Of a DNA stretch of 11,838 nucleotides, positions 11,560 through 11,838 are shown one piece after another. A program made the position numbers and the translations under genes. The DNA is from Baffinella frigidus (Eukaryota > Cryptophyceae > Cryptomonadales > Baffinellaceae). How positions within the stretch are numbered: position 1 is the first letter of the stretch; each line of letters starts with the position of its first letter. The notes beneath the pieces were generated by a model. It was not told the origin of the DNA and did no database searches. It saw only the letters and a program-made list of their open reading frames with translations. Location: the NCBI GenBank assembly GCA_026770585.1, contig MU646323.1, positions 1,302,208 through 1,314,045 of the forward strand, written 5' to 3'.

Positions 11560-11702
11560 TAGATTTTACGCGGAGCAATTGTGAAGCACAATGGCTCTAG
11601 TAGAGCCCCCCCCAGAGACTTTCGATCCACTTTTGGCGTGTATTCCCCCTGAAATCCAAGAAATTGATTTTTCCGATTGCTCCTCGTCTAATCTTGGGTG
11701 GG
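11560..11702 (+). repeat. 143-bp dispersed 5' module, direct copy
   Basis: Counterpart of minus 7117-7259, about 90 percent identical. It starts TAGATTTTACGCGGAGCAAT and includes the ATG at 11591. Homology stops at GGGTGGG, one base before a GT. Confidence 0.8.
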
Positions 11703-11838
11703 GTAGTAACAAAAATCTCTCTCCCCCACAGCCCTACCCCACGATCCGAGAACGGCGCGTATCCTCAAGTTCTGGAACACAACCCTTGTCCTGCGCGGGA
11801 AACACGCACCTTGGCTTCCAACACATCGACAGTCGTCG
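11591..11838 (+). CDS. Open reading frame running off the right edge (partial)
   Basis: ATG at 11591 opens 82 codons without a stop to the window end: MALVEPPPETFDPLLACIPP, EIQEIDFSDCSSSNLGW, then a Ser/Pro-rich part. The first 37 residues lie in the duplicated module, where six of the eight codon differences after residue 9 change the amino acid, so there is no sign of purifying selection between the copies. A GTAGTA...CCCCACAG segment (11703-11731) looks like an intron but at 29 nt is too short to trust. Could be a mobile-element or gene-family first exon. Confidence 0.4.
   Translation, partial: MALVEPPPETFDPLLACIPPEIQEIDFSDCSSSNLGWGSNKNLSPPQPYPTIRERRVSSSSGTQPLSCAGNTHLGFQHIDSR

Noticed and set aside
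11703-11731. 29-nt intron GTAGTA...CCCCACAG
   Set aside because: Shorter than credible spliceosomal introns, and the frame is open through it, so it is not needed.
1-11838. tRNA or rRNA genes
   Set aside because: No cloverleaf with conserved T-arm or rRNA segment was recognised by eye; a covariance-model search was not possible.

Overview
The window looks like nuclear DNA of a eukaryotic alga with a complex (secondary, red-lineage) plastid. The clearest gene has a three-part presequence (secretory signal with Phe at +1, a short transit region, then a twin-arginine thylakoid signal), as in cryptophytes, haptophytes and stramenopiles. Plant-type TTTAGGG-like heptamers fill the spaces between exons. 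I cannot name the species; a cryptophyte is my guess, from memory of similar repeat-rich assemblies.

Layout. Minus strand 43-96: an orphan exon. Minus 1071-1482: first two exons of a secreted protein with a Lin12/Notch repeat (LNR). 1483-2396: intergenic, rich in hairpins. Minus 2397-3247: 3' exons of an unknown gene with palindromic TA-flanked elements (MITE-like) in its introns. Minus 3600-7082: a seven-exon, 180-residue thylakoid-lumen protein gene. 7083-7852: divergent promoter region. Plus 7853-9242: three-exon gene for an acylated-looking acidic disordered protein. 9243-10837: repeat-rich flank with four MITE copies. Minus 10838-11372: last two exons of another unknown gene. Plus 11591 to the edge: start of an open frame whose first 143 bp unit also lies inverted upstream of the lumen-protein gene.

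The main discovery is that most of the apparently empty, telomere-like sequence is intronic. The arrays at 3.6-6.1 kb separate tiny exons (39-66 nt), all phase 0, that join into one coherent lumen-protein domain. A plus-strand gene (intron 8420-8681) and a second minus-strand gene (GC-AG intron 10906-11314) have the same architecture. Nearly all arrays are oriented so that the transcript carries the C-rich CCCTAAA strand, in genes on both strands. In two introns the array supplies a CTAAC branch-site-like motif about 20 nt from the 3' splice site. One array is bracketed by a 15-bp direct repeat containing the 3' splice site, like a target-site duplication.

Other recurrent modules are a 20-bp GAGGCGGGCC unit in two clusters near gene 3' ends, a short module ending in AATAAA at or near gene ends, and seven copies of one MITE-like family. 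No rRNA, tRNA or CRISPR locus was recognised. All splice models were read by eye and need transcript support.
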